DNA from: an uncultured Chloroflexota bacterium
GTDB taxonomy: Bacteria; Chloroflexota; Anaerolineae; Anaerolineales; UBA4823
Length of the DNA stretch: 36,511 nt
Assembly: GCA_903871905.1 (NCBI GenBank)
Contig: CAIQIV010000200.1
Coordinates: forward strand, 1 to 36,511
Reading direction: 5' to 3'
Below are positions 1 through 10,092 of the stretch, piece by piece (position 1 is the first letter of the stretch; each line of letters starts with the position of its first letter). The translations under genes and the position numbers were made by a program. Under the pieces are notes generated by a model, which saw only the letters and a list, made by a program, of their open reading frames with translations, did not search any database and was not told where the DNA came from.

Positions 1-1769
1 GAGGACTCCTGGGACACGGCGGCGGCGCTTTCGGTCACCTGCCGTGCCGCCGCGGTAAGTTGGTTGGTTAGCTCAGCCGCCTGGTCGACCGATTCAGCCT
101 GGCGGCGCGCTCCCTTGGACACGCCGCTGATCACTTCGTTCATGTTCTCCACAGCGCGGGCTGTCTGGGATATGGAATCGGCCTGCTGCGCTGCGCCGCG
201 CGCCACATCCTGCATGGTGGCAGCAATCTGCGAGGTCGCCTTCCCGGCTTGTGCCGATACTTCGGAAAGCTCTCCCGAGGCGGCGTGCAGGTCATCCGTA
301 TTCTGCACAGTATCGCCGATCAAGGAACGCAGACTCGCCACCATGCGCTCAAAGGCGGTCCCCAACGCGTCCCTCAGCGAACGCGGCTGCACCTGCACTG
401 CCAGGTTACAGTCAGCGATATCGCCGGCTGTGCCTGCCATCACGGCTAAGTAGCTCAACACTGATCGGAAGGCATCTGCCAGCTGCCCCAGTTCATCCTC
501 AGAACGGTGAGCTACCTCCAGCTCCACCTCGCCCTGGGAGAGAGCAGATGCAGTCTGCGCCAGCTGGCGCACCGGGCCAACAATCGAGCGCGCCAGGATA
601 ATGAACAGAACCACCACCAACAACGCCACAACCAGGGAAGCCAGGGCCAGGACGCCCATCATGCGTCTCTGCCCGCTTTCCAGTACGGTTTGATACTCCG
701 TCAATTCATCCTCGTAAACGCTGACACCAATCACCCAATCCCACGGCTCATAATAAGCGATCCGGGCGATCTTCACCCGGGGAGCTTCTTCGCCCGGGTT
801 TTGCCACAGGTACTTCTCGGTAGCCAGCCCACCCGGTTGAAGCTGCAGGGCTTTCTTGATGATTGATTGGATCATATGATTCCCCTGGCTGTCCTTCGAA
901 TCCCATACATTCTCCCCGTCTCTTATTCCACCTTGCGAAATGATGTAATGCCCCTGCATATCCCCCTTTCCTCCCAGGACAAACACATAACCGGTCTTCC
1001 CAACCTTTATGCCGTTAATTGCCTGGCGCAGGGATTTTACATTTTCCTGCTTCACGCCAACGAAGAGCATCCCCAGCAGTTCTCCGTTGGCATCAACCAG
1101 CGGCTCATATGCGCTCACATACCATTCGCCCATCACCTGCGCCCGGCCGTGATATGATTCCCCGCGCAGAATGGCGGCAATCACCGGATTCTGCGAGCCA
1201 TCGTCATTGGCCGCCGGGATAAAGGTCCCCACTGCCCGCTTGCCATCTTTCGTTTGCACCGTGGTCGCCACCCGTAGCATATCTCCCTGGGGATCCATTT
1301 TCTGAAAGACGGTCACCGCCCCCCCAACCATTTTCTGCACATCGTCGACCAGCGGTGTTTCCTGAGAGAGTGAGTCATTCTGTCCCAGCCAAAGGTCACC
1401 AAGCTGCAGATACGGCAGCTGTACCATCACCTTTTCCTGCGTGAGCTGGTTGACAGCCGTCCACTCAGCCCGCTCTGATCCCAGGTTTGGGCCCCCTTTC
1501 TCCAGCAGCACATACCGGGCGACATTCAAGTTGGCATCCATTTGCTGCTGCACTGCTTCATCCTGAGCTTTGACCATCTGGTAAACACTTCCCGCCAGGT
1601 GATCCAGATCCACATCCGAAAGCTGTTCTACGCTTTGAAAAGTCATCCGCGTATATTGGCTGCTTTGCCAGTAAGCTGCGATAAGCAGCGCAACTGCCAT
1701 GGCCAATACGCTGAACACCCCCAGTAAAATAATCTTCAAAACCAGGTTGCGGCGGACGGCTTTTATCAT
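1..1769 (-). CDS. methyl-accepting chemotaxis protein, C-terminus beyond the window edge
   Basis: Transmembrane chemoreceptor that would sense a small molecule outside the cell and signal to CheA/CheW. The frame is open from the ATG at 1767-1769, preceded by AAGGAG, to the left edge, giving 589 visible residues. A membrane segment near residues 10-30 is followed by an extracellular double-Cache-like sensor. Its first part carries ILRGESYHGRAQVMGEWYV and EPLVDANGELLGMLFVGVK; its second part carries GKTGYVFVLGGKGD and DGENVWDSKDSQGN, typical of the Cache_3-Cache_2 type. A second membrane segment lies near 367-389. A HAMP domain (RSIVGPVRQLAQTASALSQG) follows, then a second HAMP-like stretch and the start of the Ala/Gln/Glu-rich signalling coiled coil. 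The conserved hairpin tip that contacts CheA/CheW lies outside the window. The ligand cannot be told from the sequence. No chemotaxis partner gene is visible nearby. Confidence 0.93.
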   Translation of the reverse strand, partial: MIKAVRRNLVLKIILLGVFSVLAMAVALLIAAYWQSSQYTRMTFQSVEQLSDVDLDHLAGSVYQMVKAQDEAVQQQMDANLNVARYVLLEKGGPNLGSERAEWTAVNQLTQEKVMVQLPYLQLGDLWLGQNDSLSQETPLVDDVQKMVGGAVTVFQKMDPQGDMLRVATTVQTKDGKRAVGTFIPAANDDGSQNPVIAAILRGESYHGRAQVMGEWYVSAYEPLVDANGELLGMLFVGVKQENVKSLRQAINGIKVGKTGYVFVLGGKGDMQGHYIISQGGIRDGENVWDSKDSQGNHMIQSIIKKALQLQPGGLATEKYLWQNPGEEAPRVKIARIAYYEPWDWVIGVSVYEDELTEYQTVLESGQRRMMGVLALASLVVALLVVVLFIILARSIVGPVRQLAQTASALSQGEVELEVAHRSEDELGQLADAFRSVLSYLAVMAGTAGDIADCNLAVQVQPRSLRDALGTAFERMVASLRSLIGDTVQNTDDLHAASGELSEVSAQAGKATSQIAATMQDVARGAAQQADSISQTARAVENMNEVISGVSKGARRQAESVDQAAELTNQLTAAARQVTESAAAVSQES

Positions 1770-1934
1770 ACACACTCCTTGCAGATTGCGCGAAGGTCCT
1801 ATGCTAGAAACAATGATCATCTGGAGTTTTTATTTATTATACAAAATTGAGGAGCATCGCGTAGAACCTTGCAAAAGTGCAAAGAAATACTGGTCACCGC
1901 CTGCTGCCAGCCAAACCCCGCTAACAGAAAAAAT

Positions 1935-2957
1935 CTATCCGGCAACTAACCAACGAATGACGAGTGCGGCCACCTGAGGCGTCATTTCCAGTCCAACTAT
2001 GAAGAGGTAATAACTCATCGCCAAGATCATGGCAGCCGGGATGGTCACGCCCCAAGTGATCAGCATATCAACGCCCACCTGCCAGCGCACCTTATTCACC
2101 CGCTCCGCCGCCCCGGAGCCCATCAGCGCCATGGCGATCACCTGGGAGGTGCTGACTGGAGCTCCGGATAATGCGGAAAACAAGACCAATCCGGAGGCCG
2201 CAGTTTGCGAAGCCAGGGCATTCATCGGGCGAATGCGGTAAATCTTACCCCCCAGGGTGCGGATCAGTCGCCAGTCACCCCTGGCAGCACCTAGAGCAAT
2301 CGCTGCAGCGCAGATTAAAACCACAGCGGGTGGAATCCGGAACACAGCCAGCTTTCCAGCCAAGACCAGCCCCAGGGCAATGATCCCCATCGACTTCTGT
2401 GCATCATTAGCGCTGTGCGCCAGAGCCAGGCCAACCATGGTAAAAACCTGTATGCGGCGGAACCCGGTATTGATCTTTGGGCTGGCATAGCGGAATAGTT
2501 TCAGGAAAAGAGCCATGATCAGAAAACCGGCCACCAGGCCCAGGGGTGGCACAAGGAATAACGGCAGCACAACCCTGACCAGCCCGCCCACCTGGATAGC
2601 GCCAGCCCCCCCGGTGACCAGGGCTGCGCCAAGCAGCCCCCCAATCAATGCATGCGAAGAAGACGATGGGATGCCCCGCCGCCAGGCGATCAGAGTCCAG
2701 GACAGGGCCGCCATCATGGCTACCACCACGGTTCGCAGGGTGATCGCCTCCGGGTCCACCAGGCCGGTTGCAATCGCCCGGGCAACCGCAGTGCCAAACA
2801 GGAACGGTGCCACAAACTCGGCCAATGCCGCCAGGTAAAGCGCCCAGCGCGGGTGCATCGCCCGCGAGGCAAGCACACCCGCCAGGATGCTTGATGAGTC
2901 TCGGAAACCGTTTAGAAAAGCATAAACCAACGCCAGGATGATTAAAAGGATCAGCAT
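1935..2957 (-). CDS. inorganic phosphate transporter, PiT family
   Basis: Polytopic membrane permease, probably a cation-coupled low-affinity phosphate importer. With the ATG at 2955-2957 the protein has 340 residues, close to single-unit bacterial PiT proteins. GGTGAG lies four bases upstream of this ATG. An upstream in-frame TTG at 3032 would add 25 non-hydrophobic residues and is less likely. The C-terminal PiT signature is clear (AHSANDAQKSMGIIALG), as are GIPSSSSHALIGGLLGA and GAPVSTSQVIAMALMG, all family hallmarks. The N-terminal signature, usually of the type GxND/GFHDTANA, reads GFRDSSSILAG here, an unusual substitution. No PhoU-like or pstSCAB gene is seen beside it. It is divergent from the ilv operon, with about 155 bases between its start and the ilv promoter. 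Phosphate as substrate is a family-level inference. Confidence 0.9.
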   Translation of the reverse strand: MLILLIILALVYAFLNGFRDSSSILAGVLASRAMHPRWALYLAALAEFVAPFLFGTAVARAIATGLVDPEAITLRTVVVAMMAALSWTLIAWRRGIPSSSSHALIGGLLGAALVTGGAGAIQVGGLVRVVLPLFLVPPLGLVAGFLIMALFLKLFRYASPKINTGFRRIQVFTMVGLALAHSANDAQKSMGIIALGLVLAGKLAVFRIPPAVVLICAAAIALGAARGDWRLIRTLGGKIYRIRPMNALASQTAASGLVLFSALSGAPVSTSQVIAMALMGSGAAERVNKVRWQVGVDMLITWGVTIPAAMILAMSYYLFIVGLEMTPQVAALVIRWLVAG

Positions 2958-2966
2958 CTGTCTCAC

Positions 2967-3000
2967 CAATCCAGGCCTGCTTCGGCCTGCCTGGGCATTG
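2967..3000 (-). other. hairpin just upstream of the phosphate transporter ribosome binding site
   Basis: On the minus strand CAAT-CCAGGC (forward 2997-3000 and 2989-2994) can pair with GCCTGG-ATTG (2971-2976 and 2967-2970), with two unpaired bases on one side. The structure ends directly before the GGTGAG ribosome binding site, so it could influence translation of the transporter. A TACAAT at 3002-2997 could instead be a -10 box, which would put the start of transcription inside the hairpin. No function is demonstrated. Confidence 0.35.
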
Positions 3001-3112
3001 TACTCCAGGAAAGCCCGCAAAATCCTTAACAAATTTGAAGTTTCCCCATCAAATCTCTACGCGATTGTCATTATATTCCCCCAAAATTTATCAATTTTTC
3101 AACAATATACCC

Positions 3113-3140
3113 TTGACAGATCATCATTTATCCATATAAT
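3113..3140 (+). promoter_or_regulatory. sigma-70-type promoter of the ilv-leu operon
   Basis: TTGACA at 3113-3118 and TATAAT at 3135-3140 are both exact consensus hexamers, separated by 16 bases. The predicted transcript starts near 3147, about 30 bases before the leader-peptide ATG and about 215 bases before ilvD. The surroundings are strikingly AT-rich compared with the rest of the window. A promoter this strong followed by an attenuator fits an operon whose control lies mainly after initiation. Confidence 0.9.
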
Positions 3141-3177
3141 TCAGCCCAATATTCTGCTTAATTTACTCTTAAAGATC

Positions 3178-3291
3178 ATGTTCTTCGAACTCTCTCTAGC
3201 TGTTCTCTCCCTGGTTGTGGTTCTTATTATTAAGAGCCCGATTGTGGTTGGGGCTGTACCGGAGAGACTGAGGCAAGACCTGAGAGGGTAA
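3178..3291 (+). CDS. branched-chain amino acid leader (control) peptide of the ilv-leu operon
   Basis: Short reading frame of 37 codons between the operon promoter and the terminator in front of ilvD. It starts MFFELSLAVLSLVVVLIIKS and ends at TAA 3289-3291. Seven Leu, seven Val and three Ile codons make up 17 of 37 residues, with an unbroken Val-Val-Val-Leu-Ile-Ile run at 3214-3231 and an Ile-Val-Val run at 3241-3249. Such composition is the hallmark of ilv attenuator leaders: ribosome stalling at these codons reports shortage of charged tRNAs. The control codons lie just upstream of the segment that can pair with the terminator arm. I see no good Shine-Dalgarno before the ATG. The frame stays open upstream (codons for Ile-Leu-Leu-Asn-Leu-Leu-Leu-Lys-Ile), so initiation could be earlier or leaderless-like. 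The peptide itself probably has no function. Confidence 0.85.
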   Translation: MFFELSLAVLSLVVVLIIKSPIVVGAVPERLRQDLRG

Positions 3292-3337
3292 ACCAAGCCA
3301 GATAGTCTAGAAGAAAGCAGAGACCGCCCCAACCACA
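3243..3337 (+). promoter_or_regulatory. antiterminator pairing of the ilv attenuator
   Basis: TGTGGTTGGGGC at 3243-3254, inside the leader-peptide frame, is the exact reverse complement of GCCCCAACCACA at 3326-3337. The latter comprises four bases of the terminator's 5' arm plus its entire loop. The 12-bp helix and the terminator stem are therefore mutually exclusive. A ribosome stalled on the Val/Leu/Ile run ending at 3231 would leave 3243-3254 free to form the antiterminator. A weak competing hairpin (AGCCC 3235-3239 with GGGCT 3251-3255) may act as a pause or sequestering element. The complementarity is seen directly; the regulatory role is inferred. Confidence 0.8.
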
Positions 3338-3353
3338 GGGCGGTCTCTTTTTT
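3320..3353 (+). terminator. intrinsic terminator (attenuator) in the ilvD leader
   Basis: GAGACCGCCC (3320-3329) pairs perfectly with GGGCGGTCTC (3338-3347) around an 8-base loop CAACCACA, followed at once by six T residues (3348-3353). The ilvD ribosome binding site GGAGGAG begins at the next base (3354-3360). A full terminator standing after a promoter and before the first structural gene only makes sense as a conditional one. Confidence 0.92.
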
Positions 3354-3361
3354 GGAGGAGC

Positions 3362-5032
3362 ATGTCCCGTTCAGATCAGATTAAAAAAGGCCCCGAGCAC
3401 GCCCCCCACCGCGCCCTGCTGAAAGCCACCGGCGTGCGCGATGAGGATATGCACAAGCCCTTTATCGCCGTTGTCAATTCCTACGTCGACATCGTACCCG
3501 GTCACGTTCACCTGCAGAGCTTTGGTAAGCTGGTGAAAGAAGCTGTCCGCCAGGCAGGAGGGGTTCCATTTGAGTTCAACACCATTGGTGTAGATGATGG
3601 CATCGCCATGGGGCACGCCGGGATGAAGTTCTCCCTGCCCTCCCGCGAGTTGATTGCTGACAGCATCGAGACCATGGTCCAGGCGCACTGTTTTGACGGC
3701 ATGGTCTGCATCCCCAACTGCGACAAGATCACCCCGGGAATGATCATGGCTGCGTTGCGGGTAAATATCCCCACCATCTTTGTGTCTGGCGGTCCGATGG
3801 CAGCAGGGAAGACACCCGATGGGCAAAGCGTGGATCTCATCTCTGTATTCGAAGGCGTGGGCGCTTACCAGGCTGGCAAGATTGATGCGGCGCGATTGAA
3901 GATGCTGGAAGACTTTGCCTGCCCCTCCTGCGGTTCGTGCTCCGGGATGTTCACCGCCAACAGCATGAACTGCCTCATGGAAGCCCTGGGCCTGGCTCTT
4001 CCTTACAATGGATCTGCCCTGGCGCTGACCCCTGAGCGGGAGGAGATGGCAAAACGCGCCGGAGCCCTGATCCTGGAGCTGGTAGAGCGCCAGATCACCC
4101 CACGCCAGATTGTCACCGCCGAGGCGATGGATGACGCCTTCGCCCTGGATATGGCAATGGGCGGGTCCACCAATACCATCCTGCACGGCCTGGCCATTGC
4201 CCACGAGGCAGGCCTGGATTACCCCATGGGACGCATCAATTCCGTGGCACAGCGCACCCCGCACCTGTGCAAGGTCAGCACCTCCGGCAAGTGGCACATG
4301 GAAGACGTACATGCCGCAGGTGGCGTGCCCGCTATCATGAATGAGGTCCAGGCAGCGACCGGTACGCTGCACCTGGAGCGCGTCACCGTTAGCGGCAGGA
4401 CTATGGGCGAGAACCTATCCCTGGCAGAGATTAAAAACGAAGAAGTGATCCGCCATGCCGCCAACGCTCACTCGCAGCAGGGCGGTCTGGCGATCCTTTC
4501 CGGCAACCTGGCGCCAGACGGGGCTGTGATCAAAACTGCAGGGGTCAACCCAGGTATCCACAAATTCAGCGGCCAGGCGCGGATTTATGAGGCCCAGGAA
4601 GATGCCATGAGCGGCATCATGGCCGGCCAGGTGCAGCCTGGCGAAGTGGTGGTGATCCGTTACGAAGGGCCGCGCGGCGGGCCTGGCATGCAGGAGATGC
4701 TCAGCCCAACCAGCGCCCTGATGGGCATGGGCCTGGGCGAGCAAGTGGCCCTGATCACCGACGGCCGTTTCTCTGGCGGCACGCGCGGTATCTGCATCGG
4801 GCATATTTCACCCGAAGCCGCCTCCGGCGGCACGATCGGGGTGCTGCAAAATGGCGACATGATCGACATCGACTTGGACGCCCGCACGCTGAATGTCCGG
4901 CTCAGCGTTGAAGAAATTGAAAACCGTCTGGCGGCTATGCCGCCATTTCAGCCCCGCACCCAGAGCAAGTGGCTGCGCCGATACAGCCATTTTGTCACCA
5001 GCGCAGACCGGGGCGCAGTTTTAGAGGATTAA
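3362..5032 (+). CDS. ilvD: dihydroxy-acid dehydratase
   Basis: Dehydrates 2,3-dihydroxyisovalerate and 2,3-dihydroxy-3-methylvalerate to the keto acids that precede valine/leucine and isoleucine; a cytoplasmic iron-sulfur enzyme. The 556 residues show [11 protein letters not shown] (Cys120), [19 protein letters not shown] (residues 186-204), [21 protein letters not shown] and [14 protein letters not shown], all signatures of the IlvD/Edd family. The N-terminal segment reads [15 protein letters not shown], like E. coli IlvD, and lacks the extra cysteine found there in [2Fe-2S] dehydratases. By inference this is the oxygen-sensitive [4Fe-4S] class, which suits an anaerobe or microaerophile. The ATG follows GGAGGAG with one base between, unusually tight. 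It is the first structural gene after the attenuator. Confidence 0.97.
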   Translation: MSRSDQIKKGPEHAPHRALLKATGVRDEDMHKPFIAVVNSYVDIVPGHVHLQSFGKLVKEAVRQAGGVPFEFNTIGVDDGIAMGHAGMKFSLPSRELIADSIETMVQAHCFDGMVCIPNCDKITPGMIMAALRVNIPTIFVSGGPMAAGKTPDGQSVDLISVFEGVGAYQAGKIDAARLKMLEDFACPSCGSCSGMFTANSMNCLMEALGLALPYNGSALALTPEREEMAKRAGALILELVERQITPRQIVTAEAMDDAFALDMAMGGSTNTILHGLAIAHEAGLDYPMGRINSVAQRTPHLCKVSTSGKWHMEDVHAAGGVPAIMNEVQAATGTLHLERVTVSGRTMGENLSLAEIKNEEVIRHAANAHSQQGGLAILSGNLAPDGAVIKTAGVNPGIHKFSGQARIYEAQEDAMSGIMAGQVQPGEVVVIRYEGPRGGPGMQEMLSPTSALMGMGLGEQVALITDGRFSGGTRGICIGHISPEAASGGTIGVLQNGDMIDIDLDARTLNVRLSVEEIENRLAAMPPFQPRTQSKWLRRYSHFVTSADRGAVLED

Positions 5033-5051
5033 GGAAGGAGAAATTATTATT

Positions 5052-6761
<1,710 letters not shown>

Positions 6762-6781
6762 TCAGGAGAGGATGAGCCAAG

Positions 6782-7315
6782 ATGAACCGTACTTTAGTCG
6801 TTTTAGTGGAGGATGTGCCGGGTGTGCTGAACCGGGTTGCCGCCCTGTTCAGCCGCCGAGGGTTCAACATCGAATCCCTGACTGTTGGCCACACCGACCA
6901 ACCGGGGATGTCGCGCATGACCATCGTCGTTGACACGGATGATATCAGCGTCAAGCGCCTGGCAGCCCTGTTGTATAAACTGGTCAATGTTGTCCAGGTC
7001 AATGACCTGACCTCCACCCCCTGCGTTAACCGTGATCTGGCGATGATCAAGGTTAATGCCACACCGGAAACCCGCACACAGATCATGCAGGTTGTGGATG
7101 TGTTCCGCGCCCGCATCGTGGACATTACCAACAACTCCATCACGGTGGAGATTACCGGTGATGAAGAAAAGATCGAAGGATTTATCGATGTGCTGCGGCC
7201 GCTGGGAATCATCGAAATGGCCCGCACAGGAATCATCAGCATGGCACGCGGCGCAGCGCCCGTCCCTGATATGACAGAACAAATCTATTACGAACCAGCC
7301 GGGGCTGCAGCCTGA
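6782..7315 (+). CDS. ilvN: acetolactate synthase, small regulatory subunit
   Basis: Regulatory subunit that activates IlvB and confers feedback inhibition by valine. The 177 residues begin with an ACT domain (LVVLVEDVPGVLNRVAALFSRR ... GFNIESLTVGHTDQPGMSRMTIVV), continue with the Asp/Val-rich VVQVNDLTST linker, and end with the second conserved domain (DLAMIKVNATPETRTQIMQV ... IVDITNNSITVEITGDEEKI ... GIIEMARTGIISMARG). Length is typical of the longer bacterial/plant-half type rather than the roughly 95-residue E. coli IlvN. An AGGAGAGG site sits about 11 bases upstream. An alternative ATG a few bases upstream lies in another frame. Confidence 0.95.
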   Translation: MNRTLVVLVEDVPGVLNRVAALFSRRGFNIESLTVGHTDQPGMSRMTIVVDTDDISVKRLAALLYKLVNVVQVNDLTSTPCVNRDLAMIKVNATPETRTQIMQVVDVFRARIVDITNNSITVEITGDEEKIEGFIDVLRPLGIIEMARTGIISMARGAAPVPDMTEQIYYEPAGAAA

Positions 7316-7356
7316 ATCGCGGCAGGTCATTCTACTTTGAGCTTAAGGAGCAATTG

Positions 7357-8415
7357 ATGGGTACCATGAATTTTTGTGGAGTTGAGGAAGAAGTCGTCAC
7401 CCGCGAGGAGTTCCCGCTGGAGAAGGCACAGCAGGTTTTGAAGAATGAAACTGTGGCAGTGTTGGGATATGGCGTGCAGGGCCCGGCGCAGTCGCTGAAT
7501 ATGCGCGACAACGGGATCAACGTGATCATCGGCCAGGATCCCAACGGCAAGATGTACTGGGATAAAGCGCTGCGCGACGGCTGGGAACCAGGCAAAACCC
7601 TGTTCTCATTGGAAGAGGCCGCCTCTCGAGGAACGATGGTGCAGTACCTGATCTCGGATGCCGGGCAGAAAGCCATGTGGCCGCGGATCAAGGAGTGTTT
7701 GAATGAGGGCGACGCCCTGTATTTCTCTCACGGCTTTTCGGTGGTGTACAAAGAACAAACCGGGGTTGTGCCACCGGCAAACGTGGATGTAATCCTGGTG
7801 GCGCCCAAGGGTTCCGGGACCAGCGTGCGGGCGAATTTCCTGGACGGCAGCGGGATCAACAGCAGCTTTGCCGTGGAGCAGGATTTCACCGGGCGCGCCC
7901 GGGAGCGCACGCTGGCTACGGGGATCGCCATCGGCTCAGGCTATCTGTTCGCCACCACTTTCAAGTATGAGGTCTACAGTGACCTGACCGGGGAGCGCGG
8001 CGTACTCATGGGGGCTTTGGCCGGGATCATGGAAGCTCAATACAACGTGCTGCGCGAGCACGGCCACACGCCCAGCGAGGCATTCAATGAAACTGTGGAA
8101 GAGCTGACCCAAAGCCTGATCCGCCTGGTCGCCAAGAACGGCATGGATTGGATGTACTCCAACTGCAGCACAACTGCTCAGCGCGGCGCCCTGGATTGGC
8201 GGCACGAATTCCGCAATGCCACCCTGCCTGTTTTCGAGCGCCTGTACCAGAGCGTGGCAAGCGGAGAGGAAACACGCATTGTGTTGGAAGCGAACAGCGC
8301 CCCAGATTACATGGAACATCTTGGCGAGGAGTTGCGCCAGATGCGTGAATCGGAGATGTGGCAGACCGGGGCAATTGTACGCTCTTTGCGGCCTGAAAAC
8401 TGGAAACAGGCTTAG
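7357..8415 (+). CDS. ilvC: ketol-acid reductoisomerase, fungal/Bacteroidetes-like form
   Basis: Isomerises and reduces acetolactate or acetohydroxybutyrate with NAD(P)H and Mg2+, the second common step of Val/Leu/Ile synthesis. The Rossmann motif [17 protein letters not shown] is near residues 36-52. [57 protein letters not shown] and ALDWRHEF cover the all-helical C-terminal catalytic domain with its metal-binding Asp/Glu residues. The wording of these motifs, the [21 protein letters not shown] start and the LRPENWK end match the yeast Ilv5/Bacteroidetes lineage better than the common KARI of about 330 residues. The ATG at 7357 has AAGGAG six bases upstream; a TTG at 7354 is an alternative. 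The operon continues into leuA after 32 bases. Confidence 0.94.
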   Translation: MGTMNFCGVEEEVVTREEFPLEKAQQVLKNETVAVLGYGVQGPAQSLNMRDNGINVIIGQDPNGKMYWDKALRDGWEPGKTLFSLEEAASRGTMVQYLISDAGQKAMWPRIKECLNEGDALYFSHGFSVVYKEQTGVVPPANVDVILVAPKGSGTSVRANFLDGSGINSSFAVEQDFTGRARERTLATGIAIGSGYLFATTFKYEVYSDLTGERGVLMGALAGIMEAQYNVLREHGHTPSEAFNETVEELTQSLIRLVAKNGMDWMYSNCSTTAQRGALDWRHEFRNATLPVFERLYQSVASGEETRIVLEANSAPDYMEHLGEELRQMRESEMWQTGAIVRSLRPENWKQA

Positions 8416-8447
8416 CCCCGTGCACGAAGGACGATAATGGAGGCCCT

Positions 8448-10070
8448 ATGAATGGAAATTACGTGCGCATTTTTGACACGACCTTGCGCGATGGGGAGCA
8501 GTCACCTGGCGCGACGATGACCAGCACAGAGAAGATGGAGGTGGCTCGAGCACTGGCCCGCCTGGGTGTGGATGTCATCGAAGCGGGGTTCCCCGCTGCC
8601 TCCCCGGACGACCTGGAAGCTGTGCGGCGCATTGCCCAGGAGGTGGGCAACCCCAGTGATGGAAACCACATCCCGATTATCTGCGGCCTGGCACGTGCTA
8701 CACGCAATGATATTGAGAAAGCCTGGGAAGGGGTGCGCCATGCGGCCCGGCCGCGCATCCACACCTTCCTGGCAACTTCAGAAATCCACATGAAACACAA
8801 GCTGAACATGACCCGCCAGCAAGTCCTGGATCGGGTGCGGGAGATGGTGACCCTGGCCCGCAGCCTGTGCGAAGACGTGGAATTTAGCCCGGAGGACGCC
8901 GGGCGCAGCGATCCAGAATTCCTCTACCAGGTCCTCGACGAAGCCATCCGCGCCGGAGCGACCACATTGAACATCCCGGATACGGTGGGCTACACCATCC
9001 CCGAAGAGTTTGGAGCGCTGATTGCCGGCATTCGCCAGAACACCCCTGGTATCCAACACTGCACCATCTCCGTCCACTGCCATAATGACCTGGGCCTGGC
9101 TACAGCGAATACCCTGGCCGGGATCAGGGCCGGTGCACGCCAGGCTGAGGTTACGATCAACGGCATTGGCGAGCGGGCGGGCAACACCGCCCTCGAAGAG
9201 GTAGTGATGGCGCTCAACACCCGGCGCAGCATCTTCAACCTGGAGACCGGGGTGGACCCAACCCAGATCGTGCGCCTGAGCAAGCTGGTCAGCAACTACA
9301 CCAGCATTGTGGTGCAGCCAAACAAAGCCATCGTCGGCGGCAATGCCTTTGCTCATGAGGCGGGCATCCACCAGGACGGGATGCTCAAGAACCACATGAC
9401 CTACGAGATCATGCGCCCCGAGATGGTGGGCGCCTCGCAGACCAAGCTGGTATTAGGCAAGCATTCCGGACGGCATGCGCTAAAGATGCGCCTGGGCTCT
9501 CTGGGTTATGCCCTCACCGATAATGAGATGGGCCTGGTTTTCGAGCGCTTCAAGCTACTGGCTGACAAGAAGAAGACCATCACCGATGCAGACCTGGAAG
9601 CCCTGGTATCATCTGAAGTTTACCAGCCCCCTGAGCTGTTTGCGCTGGACGGGCTGCAGGTAGCCTGCGGGACGATGGGCATGCCCACAGCTACCGTCCG
9701 TCTGCGAGACCCGCAGGGTCAGATGCACATCCAGGCCTGTGTTGGCACTGGTCCGGTAGACGCCACCTACAAGGCGATCGATGCGGTCATCCAATACCCC
9801 ACCAGCCTGCAGGAGTTCGTGGTCCACGCCGTGACAGAGGGCATTGACGCCCTGGGCGAAGTGACCGTGCGCATCCAGGGCGAAAACCCCAGCCCCGTCT
9901 TTGATGCCCAGAAGGAAACTGAACAACAGCGCACCTACGGCGGTTATGGCGCCGACACCGATATCATTGTCGCCAGCGCCAAGGCTTACCTGTCTGCCCT
10001 GAATAAGATCCTGGTTGCCTCCGGCCAGTATGGACCGGTGGAAGAAACCGCCATCCTTTCCGTTGCCTAA
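8448..10070 (+). CDS. leuA: 2-isopropylmalate synthase
   Basis: Condenses acetyl-CoA with 2-ketoisovalerate, the committed step to leucine. The 540 residues start with the DRE-TIM barrel: [18 protein letters not shown] (metal Asp10), [53 protein letters not shown] with the metal-binding His pair near 210-212, and [19 protein letters not shown] linker region ([28 protein letters not shown]) follows, then a C-terminal LeuA dimer/allosteric domain with [24 protein letters not shown]. That last domain is the leucine feedback site in the family, so leucine inhibition is expected. TGGAGG precedes the ATG by about four bases. The related TIM-barrel gene cimA lies further down the same operon. Confidence 0.96.
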   Translation: MNGNYVRIFDTTLRDGEQSPGATMTSTEKMEVARALARLGVDVIEAGFPAASPDDLEAVRRIAQEVGNPSDGNHIPIICGLARATRNDIEKAWEGVRHAARPRIHTFLATSEIHMKHKLNMTRQQVLDRVREMVTLARSLCEDVEFSPEDAGRSDPEFLYQVLDEAIRAGATTLNIPDTVGYTIPEEFGALIAGIRQNTPGIQHCTISVHCHNDLGLATANTLAGIRAGARQAEVTINGIGERAGNTALEEVVMALNTRRSIFNLETGVDPTQIVRLSKLVSNYTSIVVQPNKAIVGGNAFAHEAGIHQDGMLKNHMTYEIMRPEMVGASQTKLVLGKHSGRHALKMRLGSLGYALTDNEMGLVFERFKLLADKKKTITDADLEALVSSEVYQPPELFALDGLQVACGTMGMPTATVRLRDPQGQMHIQACVGTGPVDATYKAIDAVIQYPTSLQEFVVHAVTEGIDALGEVTVRIQGENPSPVFDAQKETEQQRTYGGYGADTDIIVASAKAYLSALNKILVASGQYGPVEETAILSVA

Positions 10071-10092
10071 TTTTTTTATGAGGAGAACTGCC

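Noticed and set aside
1266-1330. apparent frameshift in the chemoreceptor at a run of seven G/C bases
   Set aside because: Counting the run exactly (seven Cs on the plus strand) keeps the frame: it reads MVGGAVTVFQKMD without a stop.
3147-3361. T-box riboswitch as the mechanism of the ilv leader
   Set aside because: I see no T-box consensus or Stem I features, while the Leu/Val/Ile-rich peptide and the pairing with the terminator arm explain the leader fully.
3371-4372. 333-residue minus-strand frame opposite ilvD
   Set aside because: It lies entirely within the well-supported ilvD gene, has His/Gly/Asp-rich composition typical of antisense reading, and matches no motif I know.
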